Source of the DNA: a virus
Length of the DNA stretch: 38,564 nt
Virus record (IMG/VR): IMGVR_UViG_3300027736_000103
Location: 1 to 38,564 of that record
Direction: 5' to 3' (one strand)
Part shown: positions 1-7,993 of the stretch, piece by piece
How the letters are laid out: each line of letters opens with the position of its first letter
How positions within the stretch are numbered: the stretch's first letter is position 1
The notes under the pieces: generated by a model
Seen by the model: the letters and a program-made list of their open reading frames with translations, nothing else
Databases searched by the model: none
Told to the model about the DNA's origin: nothing
Position numbers and translations under genes: made by a program

Positions 1-9
1 ACAGGCATA

Positions 10-381
10 TCAGCTATAGTTCTTCTTATCCGATTCCTCGGCCAACTTCATCATCTTTTCCTCTTCGGACATTGAATTTTCACCCTCGGCCATGTCTTCC
101 GACTTGTCCTTGGATTCACTTTCGCTCATGGCGTGTTCCACATTAACGTGGGCAATACCATTCTCAATCATGTCAATCGTTCCGGAGAGTTCAACAGAAT
201 CACCTACTTCAGGTGCAACATCTTCGCTTCCATCGTTCATTTCAAACTTGGAAACTGGAAGCATCACCATTCCTGATTTCATCATTTTTTTCATAGGTTT
301 TTCAGATGAAGGAGAAGACGGGGAGGTTTCACCCTCCCCGCCTTTCCGAGGTCCCATACCAATTACTAGCATGGTTCCCAT
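10..381 (-). CDS. small acidic phage protein downstream of capsid (copy 1)
   Basis: A 123-residue protein directly downstream of the major capsid gene (7-base gap), in the position where phages often encode head decoration or other small virion proteins. It has a short hydrophobic start (GTMLVIGMG), a Ser/Pro/Lys linker, a central segment with a VGDSVELSGTI motif that suggests a small beta domain, and a very acidic Ser/Glu/Lys-rich C-terminal tail. I recognise no named family. The copy at 38168 differs at four residues (G/D, E/K, M/A, S/A); the other six base changes are synonymous, which supports real coding. A virion role is inferred from position only. Confidence 0.8.
   Translation of the reverse strand: MGTMLVIGMGPRKGGEGETSPSSPSSEKPMKKMMKSGMVMLPVSKFEMNDGSEDVAPEVGDSVELSGTIDMIENGIAHVNVEHAMSESESKDKSEDMAEGENSMSEEEKMMKLAEESDKKNYS
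319..340 (-). terminator. GC-rich hairpin just downstream of capsid gene
   Basis: On the minus strand a perfect 8-bp stem (CGGGGAGG/CCTCCCCG) encloses a 6-base loop and is followed by a pyrimidine-rich stretch. It lies about 50-70 bases after the capsid stop, inside the 5' part of the next gene. The diverged copy at 38477-38498 keeps the stem exactly and changes two loop bases. It could be a leaky terminator that sets the capsid-to-downstream ratio; without a clean U-tract this is tentative. Confidence 0.45.
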
Positions 382-388
382 TTAATTA

Positions 389-1417
389 TTAGCTGTAGTT
401 GGACTTCGCAACGATGACTCGGAAGAACCGAGGATCGAGTTGCTTGGCAGCGTAGAACGTCTTGAAGGACGCAACGATGCGCTGTCCATACGGGTCGCTC
501 TTGTCAGCGGCATCAAGGATCGTGACCTTCGGAGCGAAGGGCGAGCCAGAGGCTGCGATGGAGGACAAGCTAGGAACACCAAACGCGCCACCACCGAGGA
601 GGACGTTAGCATAGCCGGTGTTAACACCAGTTGTTCCAACGCTGTTTTCAGCGATGCCGGAGGCGGAAGTATTGAAGGTCTGGACGTTAGTCGAGCTTAC
701 GCAACTTACCCCAAACAATTTTCCAATTTCTCCCCGAAAAATTTGATCGGGGGCAGAATAGCTCGACACCTTCAACCAATCATCGTCCTGCTGCAAGTCA
801 CGGATAACGGCAGGATGCGCGACAAGCGCGTAGCCGTCCTTGATCTTGGGAGCGCGAGCAATGAACAACGAAGTCGCACCATCGAGCAAGTCGGTGGCGG
901 TCATTGCGCTGTTAGCAACGGACGAGGTAGCCCAGGTCGTGCCGTTAGTCGTGTTCTGAGCATAACGGTTATACGATTTGGTGGCTACACCGGTTCCGGT
1001 GCTGGTCGAGGAATCCTGCACCAACGCGCGGTGACAGAGTGTGTCAGCGTGGAGGGCGGCATCTTCGCCAAGTTGTTTAGTAGCTTGGGCCAAGTGGGAA
1101 AAAAGTTCGGTGGCCAAAACGACATCGGTGAGGATGATTTTGGAGCCGTACTGTACCAGCGTGGCTTCAACCGAAGACAACGTGAGATCACGCTCGTCAC
1201 CGGAGCTAGGAGTCGTTCCTTCCGACAGAGCGGAGATCGCAGTAATGCTGGGATCACCGAAGCGGAAGAACCGAATGGTTTTGTTTCCACCCGTTTTGGT
1301 CGGGTAGGGTGTTTTCATTGCGAACTGCTCCATTTGGAGGAGCGGGATCGCGCGTTCCAGAAGTGCTTTCGAGAAGTAAGCCTGGAATTGCGCTGAGACT
1401 GAGCCAGTAGTTACCAT
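389..1417 (-). CDS. major capsid protein, N4-gp56 family
   Basis: A 342-residue protein that forms the icosahedral head shell. Its N-terminal part reads like N4-gp56-family capsids (HK97-like fold): a LLERAIPLLQMEQFA segment, then KTIRFFRFG, an ALSEGTTPS loop and an ATLVQYGSKIILTDVV strand. These are followed by the helical segment with LGEDAALHADTL and later the phrase YALVAHPAVIRDL. Length is normal for the family. It lies directly after the probable scaffold gene and before the small acidic gene, the usual head-gene order. An AAGGAT ribosome site precedes the ATG. The last codons recur at the right end of the window (38547-38564). Confidence 0.9.
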   Translation of the reverse strand: MVTTGSVSAQFQAYFSKALLERAIPLLQMEQFAMKTPYPTKTGGNKTIRFFRFGDPSITAISALSEGTTPSSGDERDLTLSSVEATLVQYGSKIILTDVVLATELFSHLAQATKQLGEDAALHADTLCHRALVQDSSTSTGTGVATKSYNRYAQNTTNGTTWATSSVANSAMTATDLLDGATSLFIARAPKIKDGYALVAHPAVIRDLQQDDDWLKVSSYSAPDQIFRGEIGKLFGVSCVSSTNVQTFNTSASGIAENSVGTTGVNTGYANVLLGGGAFGVPSLSSIAASGSPFAPKVTILDAADKSDPYGQRIVASFKTFYAAKQLDPRFFRVIVAKSNYS

Positions 1418-1448
1418 ATAATTAAGTATCCTTGTTTGTTATGACTAC

Positions 1449-2420
1449 TCAACCTCTGTCAACTTCGCTTGCCATCTTCATCAATTCACGTTCCTGCTCA
1501 TCGAGCGTTAGTTCGTGAAAAGCTTTAGTTTTGGCAGGACCTTTGGGTTGTCCAGATGCCGGAGTAGTCGCTTTTCTGAGTTGAGCGAGTTCTCGCTCAT
1601 ACTCTGCAACCTTTTTGGACAAATCGGAGGCGGACTCCGCTTGAAGCTTTACCTTTGCAATTCCAACCGCATCCTTAATCCCAGCTGGATAATTGCGTAG
1701 GATGGCGTGGTTTTGCAACATTTCCGATACGGCTTTATACAAAGTGCTGTTTGAATCTTTAAGTTCCGGATTAGCCTCGACTTCATCAAGAAGATTTTTA
1801 TCCCAGGCAGACTTTAGTTCTGCTTGGGTCTTCTGCTCGATCTCGCGCCTGTCCTCAACTTCGACTTCACCAGCTTTTTGTTCAGCGAGTTTTGCAAGAT
1901 CATCGCGGCCTTCGTCACGATAGCTCTTTGCCGCTTCCCTGTAATCTTCCGCGCTAAACTTGCGATTGCTCGCCTTTGTCTCGCTTTGAGTAGTTTCTGA
2001 AGTCTTCCTTGCCCTTTCAGCCTCGATCTGCTCTCGTTCAGCTTTGATTCTGGCTTTCTCTGCTCGGACATCTTCCCACTCTTTCTCAAGTCGCGACTTT
2101 GCCTTCTCGTAACGGGTAGGCTTCTTTTCGGAAGCCGACTCCGACTTGTCTTCTGAAGGTTGCGTTGTTAAAGAACTTTTATCTTCCTCGGATTTCTCCT
2201 TGGCAGACGAAGCCTCATCCGAGGCCTCTAGTTTTGTTTTTTCGGCTTTTTCAGCAGGCGCGGGTGTCTGCTCGGTATCTCCGCTGGCCTTATCCTCAAC
2301 AGGTGTTTCTACTTTGGCTTTTTCGTCTTCCTTGGGAGTAGGACTAAAGTCCCGTCCTTCGTCAGCCGCTTGCGCCATAGCCAAGACATCCGCCTCGGTC
2401 AGGTTATTTGAATCTGCCAT
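1449..2420 (-). CDS. probable capsid scaffolding protein
   Basis: A 323-residue, highly charged protein rich in Glu, Lys, Ala and Ser, largely predicted helical and coiled coil (residues about 100-150 and 240-290). It has a disordered acidic N-terminal half and a C-terminal region with KAFHELTLDEQERELMKMA. Composition, size and position between portal-side genes and the major capsid gene are those of podophage scaffolds, which assemble inside the procapsid and leave before DNA packaging. No catalytic motif or protease signature is visible. Scaffolds diverge fast, so the call rests on composition and position. Confidence 0.75.
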   Translation of the reverse strand: MADSNNLTEADVLAMAQAADEGRDFSPTPKEDEKAKVETPVEDKASGDTEQTPAPAEKAEKTKLEASDEASSAKEKSEEDKSSLTTQPSEDKSESASEKKPTRYEKAKSRLEKEWEDVRAEKARIKAEREQIEAERARKTSETTQSETKASNRKFSAEDYREAAKSYRDEGRDDLAKLAEQKAGEVEVEDRREIEQKTQAELKSAWDKNLLDEVEANPELKDSNSTLYKAVSEMLQNHAILRNYPAGIKDAVGIAKVKLQAESASDLSKKVAEYERELAQLRKATTPASGQPKGPAKTKAFHELTLDEQERELMKMASEVDRG

Positions 2421-2468
2421 TTTGACCCTTTCTTACACTTGTCGGCAGGGAGTCATTCTGCCTAAAGG

Positions 2469-2792
2469 CTAGTCGACTACTTGTTCATCCGATCCATCCC
2501 CGTAGCCTGGAATGGCGGAGTTGAGTTTTTGGGTTGCAAGCGATTCTAAGGTCGCTACACAACCACGGAAACCTTTAGCATAGCCACAAGCGTCCGCAAG
2601 TGCTTCTGATTTCTTCATTACTGCGGTGCCATTTTGACGTAAAGTTAAGTTTAAAAGAATAAGGCTTAATCGCTTTCCTGTGGGTGTGGAAAGGAATCCT
2701 GTCCATGCTTTCTCGTCCTCGTCTTCCCACTTGGGTTCATCAACCCACTCTTGGTTGCGGATGAACGCCAATGCTGCCTTTAGTTTCCTCAC
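2469..2792 (-). CDS. hypothetical protein in head gene cluster
   Basis: A 107-residue protein of unknown family with a helical middle (KRLSLILLNLTLRQ; SEALADACGYAKGF) and an acidic end (GYGDGSDEQVVD). I chose a GTG start whose bases overlap the stop of the preceding 43-codon gene (GTGA), implying translational coupling. An in-frame TTG 13 codons upstream is possible but has no ribosome site. It lies between the small basic gene and the scaffold gene, so a role in head assembly is possible but unproven. Confidence 0.7.
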   Translation of the reverse strand: MRKLKAALAFIRNQEWVDEPKWEDEDEKAWTGFLSTPTGKRLSLILLNLTLRQNGTAVMKKSEALADACGYAKGFRGCVATLESLATQKLNSAIPGYGDGSDEQVVD

Positions 2793-2920
2793 TCTGAAAA
2801 CCCACCCTTCTTGGCTTTCATCATGCGCCAAATCTTGGGCTTAATGGTTGAGTTCTTCTTGCTTCGGCTTGTGCCAGCCTTACGGCGGGCGTTGATATTG
2901 GCATATAGACCTTTTTTCAT
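2789..2920 (-). CDS. very small basic phage protein (KGLYANI motif)
   Basis: A 43-residue basic protein beginning MKKGLYANINARRKAG and ending KAKKGGFSE. The opening resembles a widespread small phage protein type with KGLxANIxxKRK near the start, known to me from many marine and freshwater phages and of unknown function. It starts 4 bases after the methyltransferase stop and overlaps the next gene by GTGA. Eleven lysines and five arginines suggest nucleic-acid or virion contact, but this is inference. Confidence 0.75.
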   Translation of the reverse strand: MKKGLYANINARRKAGTSRSKKNSTIKPKIWRMMKAKKGGFSE

Positions 2921-2924
2921 TTCG

Positions 2925-3464
2925 CTATTTTACCATATCCTGGCTGTTGGACAGCTTTATCGCCCATGAGTCACCATTGAATAAAGTATAATCCTTATCA
3001 CCAATCTCTTCCTTTAAAGCTTTTTTAACAGATTCCCAACTCCAATCGTGACCAGCCATAATCCCGCCGTCTTTAAGTTTCTTGCGCCAGCATTTTAGGT
3101 CTGCCAGCACGCCTTCATAGCGATGATCTCCGTCAATATAAACAAGATCGCATGATCCATCCTCTACAAATTCAAGCGCATCCAGGCTCTTTCCACGGCT
3201 AAACATCACGTTCTTTAGATCGCATGTGCGCTCTTGGAATGCCTCAAAGACAAACTTCATTGGGCATTGTTGGCTTGCCCTATCGTTAATATCGTATCCG
3301 TTAAGCCAAGGATCTACGGCAAGAACTTCTTTGAAATACTTGGCAAGGACAACTGTTCCCTCACCGCTATACGCACCAATCTCAATTGCCTTACCTATTG
3401 CACCTTGCTCGTTAGCCCACTTGCAAAGTTCTGCCAAGCCTTCCTGCTGGAAGGCATCCCTCAT
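2925..3464 (-). CDS. class I SAM-dependent methyltransferase (Methyltransf_24-like)
   Basis: A 179-residue Rossmann-fold methyltransferase. The SAM-binding motif I is AIEIGAYSGEGT, followed by the acidic strand end VLAVDPW, then DLVYIDGDHRYEGVLADL and GGIMAGHDW. This pattern fits the Methyltransf_24/CmcI-like group, which often acts on sugars, lipids or small molecules. Substrate is unknown. I chose the ATG at 3464, which has GAAGG eight bases upstream; a TTG at 3479 overlapping the portal stop is the alternative. Its place between portal and scaffold is unusual for an enzyme, so it may modify a virion or surface component. Catalytic class is confident, target is not. Confidence 0.85.
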   Translation of the reverse strand: MRDAFQQEGLAELCKWANEQGAIGKAIEIGAYSGEGTVVLAKYFKEVLAVDPWLNGYDINDRASQQCPMKFVFEAFQERTCDLKNVMFSRGKSLDALEFVEDGSCDLVYIDGDHRYEGVLADLKCWRKKLKDGGIMAGHDWSWESVKKALKEEIGDKDYTLFNGDSWAIKLSNSQDMVK

Positions 3465-3475
3465 TACCGGTACCT

Positions 3476-5356
3476 TCAAGCAGGCATCGGACCAGCTGGT
3501 TGGCCTTGCATTGCTTCCGGAGGCAACTGTTGTGCCTGGGCTTTCATTTGGGCCTTGCCTGCATCACGAAGCTGCTTCTGAATAGCGCGGGATGTGTTTG
3601 GATCGACCTGTTCAAGAGCCGCCAAGTGCTGTTGTAAATGTGCCATCAGAACTTGCATTGCACTCTGATCGACCTGTTGCTGCCTTGCTTGAGCCGCCTG
3701 GTTAAATGCGAACAGAACGGATATGTGCGCTTTGTGATCATCGCTAGGTTTGATTGCGACAGGGAATCCTGTAGCAAGCATCGTTGCAATTTCAGTCGCT
3801 TGATCTTCAGCCTGATCGCCAGAGGCTGCGTTCGGATCTTGGAAGAGTCTGCGGACCAGCGATGGATCATCTTGTTCAAGCACAGATTTAACCAGTTCGC
3901 CCTGGTTAACAAAAGGATTATTTTGGAACATCTGCATACGAGCTACCGACTTCTGCAATGCAAACTGCCGATTGATAAAGTCCAATCCACCTTTCGGTTC
4001 GATTGAATATTCATCATGGATACCATCCGGAGGCATAGAGCCTGTTTCCTCGGCATACCGATACATCAAGTCTTTCTTATTGTACTGCGTGTAAAGCGAC
4101 CAGCATTGTTTGAATAGATGGGCAAGACCCATCCGGAACATGCGATTACGAAGGTCACCGGAGGCGGCAGCTTGCGACTGCAATGCTTGAATCTCCGTGG
4201 CAGTCTTTCGATCCGATACCTGGAACTGCGATCCAGCACCGAAGTCAGGATTGCCCATGCGCTGTTCAGACAGCAAACGCTCCTCAAGCATGAGCTTCTG
4301 GAAATCAAATGGAGGTTGGCTGAACTGAACTGGCTTTAATCCCTGTGGCAGGATCTGACCAGGCTGCATCTTCAGATTCGATGTGTTCAACGAGATCGGG
4401 TTCTGTGCTTCGAAAACGGGTCGGTTGGCCAGTTCAACGTAATCGGAGAGGGAGTTCTTTAGTTTATTTAGCAGGTTCTCGTTCGGGAGCAGGATCTCTG
4501 CAACGCCTCTCGGACTGTACCAACCGCCCCCTGTGACCTCATAGGGGAAATCTACAAAAGGAGGTTCGCCGTGACGATACGGCAAAGTGAAAGGCTTACG
4601 GACATCTTCGGTTACGACAAGCGGGCTGTACGTTTCGACCTTCCATCCGTCTTCAGAAGGCGTGTACATCTCCCAAAGAATGATGCGATCATTCTCAGCT
4701 TCCTGAGTAATTCCTTCCCGTCTATAAATCTCATCCTGAATCTCACTTCGTAAGCCCACCGATTTGGAGGGTTTACCAGAAATTGTTTTGATAAATTCCT
4801 CATCCTGCTTGTACAGGGGATTTGCCTTATAGGAATCGACACTTGTCGAGACGATGTGAACGATGAAATCTGCATCCTTAAACTCCTTTGTGTAGGCCGG
4901 AACAATGATGTGGAAAGGATCAATAGCCTCGAAGTCGATGCGCTTCTTGTCCTCATTCCAAATGATCTTCGCAACTCCACGCCCATAGAGCAGGATATTG
5001 TCGATGACGGAAACAATCTCTTTTTGGAAATTTGTTTTCTCACGCATGTTGTAGTCAAACCAACGCTCTGCAGAAACAGTCAGCGGGGTCAACTGCTGGC
5101 GCATCGGAACAAAGCTGGAAAGGATGTCGTTGCCAATTGCGCTATTTACGAAGGATGGCTTCAGCTTCTCAATCGCTGTGTCGATCAACTGAACGTGAAG
5201 GTCGGCGGCGGTAGGCCAAGGCTTGACCTTCCGGCGAACACCAAAGTAGCGAGCCTGGTAAAATAACCGCTGCCGGTTCTCCCATGTCTCGCGCTGATTA
5301 AGCGAGTCAATAATTCTGGAATAATATTCTGTTCTACGGCTGTCTTTGGCGTTCAT
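3476..5356 (-). CDS. portal protein (head-tail connector)
   Basis: A 626-residue protein of portal size, encoded two genes downstream of the large terminase and upstream of scaffold and capsid. Portals form the dodecameric ring at the packaging vertex. Visible features include an N-terminal helical region with WPTAADLHVQLID, a hydrophobic segment IVSVIDNILLYGRGVAKIIW, a central WYSPRGVAEILLP, and the phrase SDRKTATEIQALQSQAAASG, which matches the long-helix wing region of podovirus portals. A Gln/Met-rich helical tail ends the protein. The start overlaps the preceding lipoprotein stop (ATGA). Family membership is inferred from these motifs and position. Confidence 0.85.
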   Translation of the reverse strand: MNAKDSRRTEYYSRIIDSLNQRETWENRQRLFYQARYFGVRRKVKPWPTAADLHVQLIDTAIEKLKPSFVNSAIGNDILSSFVPMRQQLTPLTVSAERWFDYNMREKTNFQKEIVSVIDNILLYGRGVAKIIWNEDKKRIDFEAIDPFHIIVPAYTKEFKDADFIVHIVSTSVDSYKANPLYKQDEEFIKTISGKPSKSVGLRSEIQDEIYRREGITQEAENDRIILWEMYTPSEDGWKVETYSPLVVTEDVRKPFTLPYRHGEPPFVDFPYEVTGGGWYSPRGVAEILLPNENLLNKLKNSLSDYVELANRPVFEAQNPISLNTSNLKMQPGQILPQGLKPVQFSQPPFDFQKLMLEERLLSEQRMGNPDFGAGSQFQVSDRKTATEIQALQSQAAASGDLRNRMFRMGLAHLFKQCWSLYTQYNKKDLMYRYAEETGSMPPDGIHDEYSIEPKGGLDFINRQFALQKSVARMQMFQNNPFVNQGELVKSVLEQDDPSLVRRLFQDPNAASGDQAEDQATEIATMLATGFPVAIKPSDDHKAHISVLFAFNQAAQARQQQVDQSAMQVLMAHLQQHLAALEQVDPNTSRAIQKQLRDAGKAQMKAQAQQLPPEAMQGQPAGPMPA

Positions 5357-5586
5357 TTGTTGCGCTCCACTTTAAGTTCATATGAAAGATCGTTCACAGC
5401 ATTTAAAGCTTTTCTGGCCCACTCACGGGTTCCAGGCGTACCCCTGCGGATTTCAATGTAGGTAGGATCTTTCATCAGTTCCTCAACTATCCCTGTTGTG
5501 TTGGTTACTGGTGTCGTTGTTGCGCAACCACCAAGAGTCACCGCGCAGATCACGCTCAATAGCGTCACGATTATGCTTCCATTCAC
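5353..5586 (-). CDS. small lipoprotein, candidate outer-membrane spanin (Rz1-like)
   Basis: About 77 residues with a GTG start, hydrophobic signal IIVTLLSVICAVTLGGC ending in a lipobox (LGGC), then a short soluble domain TTTPVTNTTGIVEELM. Lipid attachment at the Cys would anchor it in the outer membrane. The start lies inside the preceding gene in another reading frame, the nested arrangement typical of Rz/Rz1 spanin pairs that fuse inner and outer membranes at lysis. The frame is open further upstream to 5679, but only the shorter form has a clean signal peptide. TTG at 5592 is another possible start. It ends with ATGA on the portal start. Confidence 0.7.
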   Translation of the reverse strand: MNGSIIVTLLSVICAVTLGGCATTTPVTNTTGIVEELMKDPTYIEIRRGTPGTREWARKALNAVNDLSYELKVERNK

Positions 5587-5671
5587 CTTCAATGTTCTGG
5601 ACACGTTTCTCGCGCCAGCTAGGGATGAGTCGAAACACGGCTGCGATGATCTCAAGGATTGCACGCAGCAC
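5483..5671 (-). CDS. small protein with N-terminal hydrophobic helix, candidate inner-membrane spanin
   Basis: A 62-residue frame starting with GTG nine bases after the holin-like stop. It begins with a hydrophobic stretch LRAILEIIAAVFRLIPSW, then a charged helical part (REKRVQNIEGEWKHNRDAIE) and a Trp-containing end. The lipoprotein gene starts inside it in another frame. That layout and the holin/terminase neighbours suggest the inner-membrane spanin subunit. It is short for the class, the membrane helix is weak and no ribosome site is clear, so the call is tentative. Confidence 0.5.
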   Translation of the reverse strand: MLRAILEIIAAVFRLIPSWREKRVQNIEGEWKHNRDAIERDLRGDSWWLRNNDTSNQHNRDS

Positions 5672-5679
5672 AAAATCAA

Positions 5680-5850
5680 TTAGTCGATTTTAAGACCAAC
5701 CGACTTTAGAAAATTTACAACTTTTTCAAGAATAGAATCGTCAGCGGGAGTGGGTGTGAGCTTGACGATGATGCGAGCGGAAAGAACGATGCCACCAATA
5801 GCGGCAACGATGCTTGTCCAATTAGCAGTAATCCAGTTCCATACATTCAT
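5680..5850 (-). CDS. probable holin
   Basis: A 56-residue membrane protein: a Trp-rich start (MNVWNWITANWTS), one transmembrane helix IVAAIGGIVLSARIIV, then a soluble tail ending VNFLKSVGLKID. Size and topology fit a small phage holin that permeabilises the inner membrane at the end of infection. The ATG at 5850 is preceded by GGAGG, which is part of the last codons of the large terminase gene, four bases away. The spanin-like pair follows directly, completing a lysis cassette. No canonical endolysin is adjacent. Confidence 0.7.
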   Translation of the reverse strand: MNVWNWITANWTSIVAAIGGIVLSARIIVKLTPTPADDSILEKVVNFLKSVGLKID

Positions 5851-5854
5851 TGTT

Positions 5855-7279
5855 TTATCCTCCAGGGTCAAATCCAGCCATGACGGGGTCGTGTGCCACC
5901 ATCATTTCTTGAAGTGACTTCCAAGTTGGACGCTCTATTTGGAAAGTCAAGTCAAGTCCAACATTTGAGCTACTAAGGCATAATGCCAAAGCGTCCGCCC
6001 TATCCGGTGATGCCAATCCCCTAGCGCGCATTGAATCCTTGGATTCCACGCCTAGCTTGCCTTTGCTGTTTGTGATTGTGCGCCTGCATGTCAATTGGGC
6101 TGTTAAATCCTCGTCTTCTGGCAAGATGATCTCGGCATCCTCGATCTTCTTTGCCATGCCGTACCACATCTCGGCTGACCGGTTGGTATAGGCATTGTTG
6201 TCGTATGCAGACGCGCCAAAGTTGACCCTATTGACAGACCATCCGGATTCCGCCAAGGCATCGCACATGACCATACCCATGCCACTCGCGTCAGCGTAGA
6301 TGTTGTTGGCTTCCAGCCCAGCCTTCTTAAACTCGACTATAAACCTACCTACCGCTGCCATCGTGTCTTTCTCACGCCATGCAATCATTGGCAGAATCTT
6401 GTTGCCATCACTTATGCAAATCACGTTCTGATCGCCTCCGGCAGCAAAGTCTACCCCAGCCTTCCTTACCCCTGGCTTGAATCTAGGTGGTGCATTATAG
6501 CAGTTTTGAAGCTGGTTTAAATTAATGACAAGGCTTTCTGCACCTATGTCGACAAACTCGCCGTAGATCATGGAGCGGGTTAGTGGGTGTTTCTCTCCGT
6601 ACCGCTGGGTTATCTCATCAATCTGCTTCTGCGTTATGTGTGGGCAGTCGAAGGCTGTGACAGCGTGCTTTGACCACATGTTGGCTTCCTTGGTGAATGC
6701 CCTATAAAACGCACCGCTGGTACCTCCAGGGCTGGATGCGATTAACAAGCGGGTTGGTTGACACCGGCTGATGGCCTCGAATAGCGGATCTGCGACAGTC
6801 TTGGCTTCGTCCACTACCATCAGCAATGGGTGATATTCGTGGTCCTCGGCATGCCAACCTTCAGCACGCCCAGGGTCGGTAGCTGAGTAGCCTATAATGC
6901 GTGATGTGTTGCCGTTGGGGTGGAGGTAGCGGATCTCGCCAGATGTGACCTCCCACGCGCCACCAAGCTTGGCAATGTGGTTGCGCAGGCTAGGCCAGAG
7001 TTGGCTTTCGACTTGACGAAAAACGCCTGCGGTTGTTACGGCGATTGAGCGCGGGTAAACCAGCGCATGCCATATCAGAATCGCTGAGATTACTGTGCTT
7101 GTCTTGCCGGAGCCGTTTGCCGCACGCAGGGCTACACGACAGTCTTTAGGCTCAAGATCACGCAGTACCTTTCGTTGCCAATCATACAGATTGATTCCAA
7201 GGACGTTAGCAGCGAATGCGGCTGGTTTGGATAGGTCTTGTAGAATTTCTTCTTGGCTACGTTTAGGAGGCTTTGGCAT
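5855..7279 (-). CDS. terL: terminase large subunit (DNA-packaging ATPase/nuclease)
   Basis: A 474-residue packaging motor subunit. The ATPase domain has a Walker A-type loop AANGSGKTS (residues about 53-61) and a Walker B LLMVVDEA with the catalytic acidic pair near 157-158, followed by the coupling motif SSPGGTSG. The nuclease domain shows the expected acidic residues: AGVDFAAGGDQN (D277), IYADASGMG (D330) and DRADALAL (D426/D429). Length is normal. It follows the small terminase gene after a 61-base gap. Packaging type cannot be fixed from sequence alone. Confidence 0.95.
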   Translation of the reverse strand: MPKPPKRSQEEILQDLSKPAAFAANVLGINLYDWQRKVLRDLEPKDCRVALRAANGSGKTSTVISAILIWHALVYPRSIAVTTAGVFRQVESQLWPSLRNHIAKLGGAWEVTSGEIRYLHPNGNTSRIIGYSATDPGRAEGWHAEDHEYHPLLMVVDEAKTVADPLFEAISRCQPTRLLIASSPGGTSGAFYRAFTKEANMWSKHAVTAFDCPHITQKQIDEITQRYGEKHPLTRSMIYGEFVDIGAESLVINLNQLQNCYNAPPRFKPGVRKAGVDFAAGGDQNVICISDGNKILPMIAWREKDTMAAVGRFIVEFKKAGLEANNIYADASGMGMVMCDALAESGWSVNRVNFGASAYDNNAYTNRSAEMWYGMAKKIEDAEIILPEDEDLTAQLTCRRTITNSKGKLGVESKDSMRARGLASPDRADALALCLSSSNVGLDLTFQIERPTWKSLQEMMVAHDPVMAGFDPGG

Positions 7280-7340
7280 TAGTGTGAGTTAAGACCTCTT
7301 TTTGTTTTGTGCCAGAATAATTTAGGGGGGTATATGCGTA

Positions 7341-7970
7341 TTAAATGGTGGCTGGGGGCTGGGCGGGTGGCGTGGTGGTGTATTTGGCCAAGCTTTCTTT
7401 CCTTGGCTTGCGCCTTCTCATGCTTACTTTTCTAGGTTTAGGAATCTTACCAGGCATTGTGGTTACAATAGTTTGCGTGCCATCTGTCGCACAATAGCTA
7501 TTGTCTCGAATTGGTAGAGCCGGTTTCTCCGCAATTACTTCCGCTTCAATAACTTGTGCCTTTTTTCTTCCAGCAATTCCCGCTAGAAGTTGAGCCAGAT
7601 TACCGCTGATTCCGTGAGTGTGTTCTTGCGTAACTGCCAGGCGTGCAGATGGTTGCGCCCAGTTGTACCCTCTCTCAAGCATCCATGCTTTCGCTTGCCA
7701 CGATTTCTGGCCAGCTAACTCAATATCACGGAGGAGAGACAACTCGTGTTTTTTTCTGGCTGTCTCCACTCTACGAGCAAAATCTGGTTTTCTTTGTGAC
7801 CAAGTGCGAATGGTTGAAGGATTCACGCCGACCAATGCTCCCGCTTTTTCCAAGGTGAAACCAGATCCGCAAGCTGAGATTATTTCCTCGGCAATTTTAT
7901 CGGTGAATATTTCTCGTCCGTTTTTTGACTTTTCAATCGTGGAACCGGATTCCGTTGCGCTTTCGTCCAT
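7341..7970 (-). CDS. terS: terminase small subunit-like DNA-binding protein
   Basis: A 209-residue protein with an N-terminal helix-turn-helix (ISACGSGFTLEKAGALVGVN, then PSTIRTWSQRKPDFARRVE), which is the pattern of phage small terminases that recognise the packaging site. A helical segment with KSWQAKAWMLERGYNW follows, and the C-terminal end is very basic. It is the first gene of the late minus-strand block and lies immediately upstream of the large subunit. Lacking a search, an unrelated HTH regulator remains possible, but position strongly favours terminase. Confidence 0.85.
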   Translation of the reverse strand: MDESATESGSTIEKSKNGREIFTDKIAEEIISACGSGFTLEKAGALVGVNPSTIRTWSQRKPDFARRVETARKKHELSLLRDIELAGQKSWQAKAWMLERGYNWAQPSARLAVTQEHTHGISGNLAQLLAGIAGRKKAQVIEAEVIAEKPALPIRDNSYCATDGTQTIVTTMPGKIPKPRKVSMRRRKPRKESLAKYTTTPPAQPPATI

Positions 7971-7993
7971 AGGTAAAATCTATCATAAAAAAA

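Larger units (their letters stand above)
1..406. repeat. left terminal direct repeat, diverged copy
   Basis: These 406 bases match positions 38159-38564 without gaps but with 12 substitutions. The repeat spans the start codon of the small gene that continues at 38166, the whole 123-codon gene and the last codons of the capsid gene. Gene order therefore closes into a circle of about 38,158 bp. Packaging-generated terminal repeats are normally identical, so the divergence points to population variants joined in assembly, or to a true tandem duplication. Confidence 0.9.

Noticed and set aside
440-1396. 318-codon plus-strand frame opposite the capsid gene
   Set aside because: It is an antisense shadow of the capsid gene; no ribosome site, no recognisable domain, and the minus frame is clearly capsid.
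4612-5058. 148-codon frame inside the portal gene
   Set aside because: Arg/Ser/Leu-rich composition is typical of a frame shadow, with no upstream ribosome site and no coupling.
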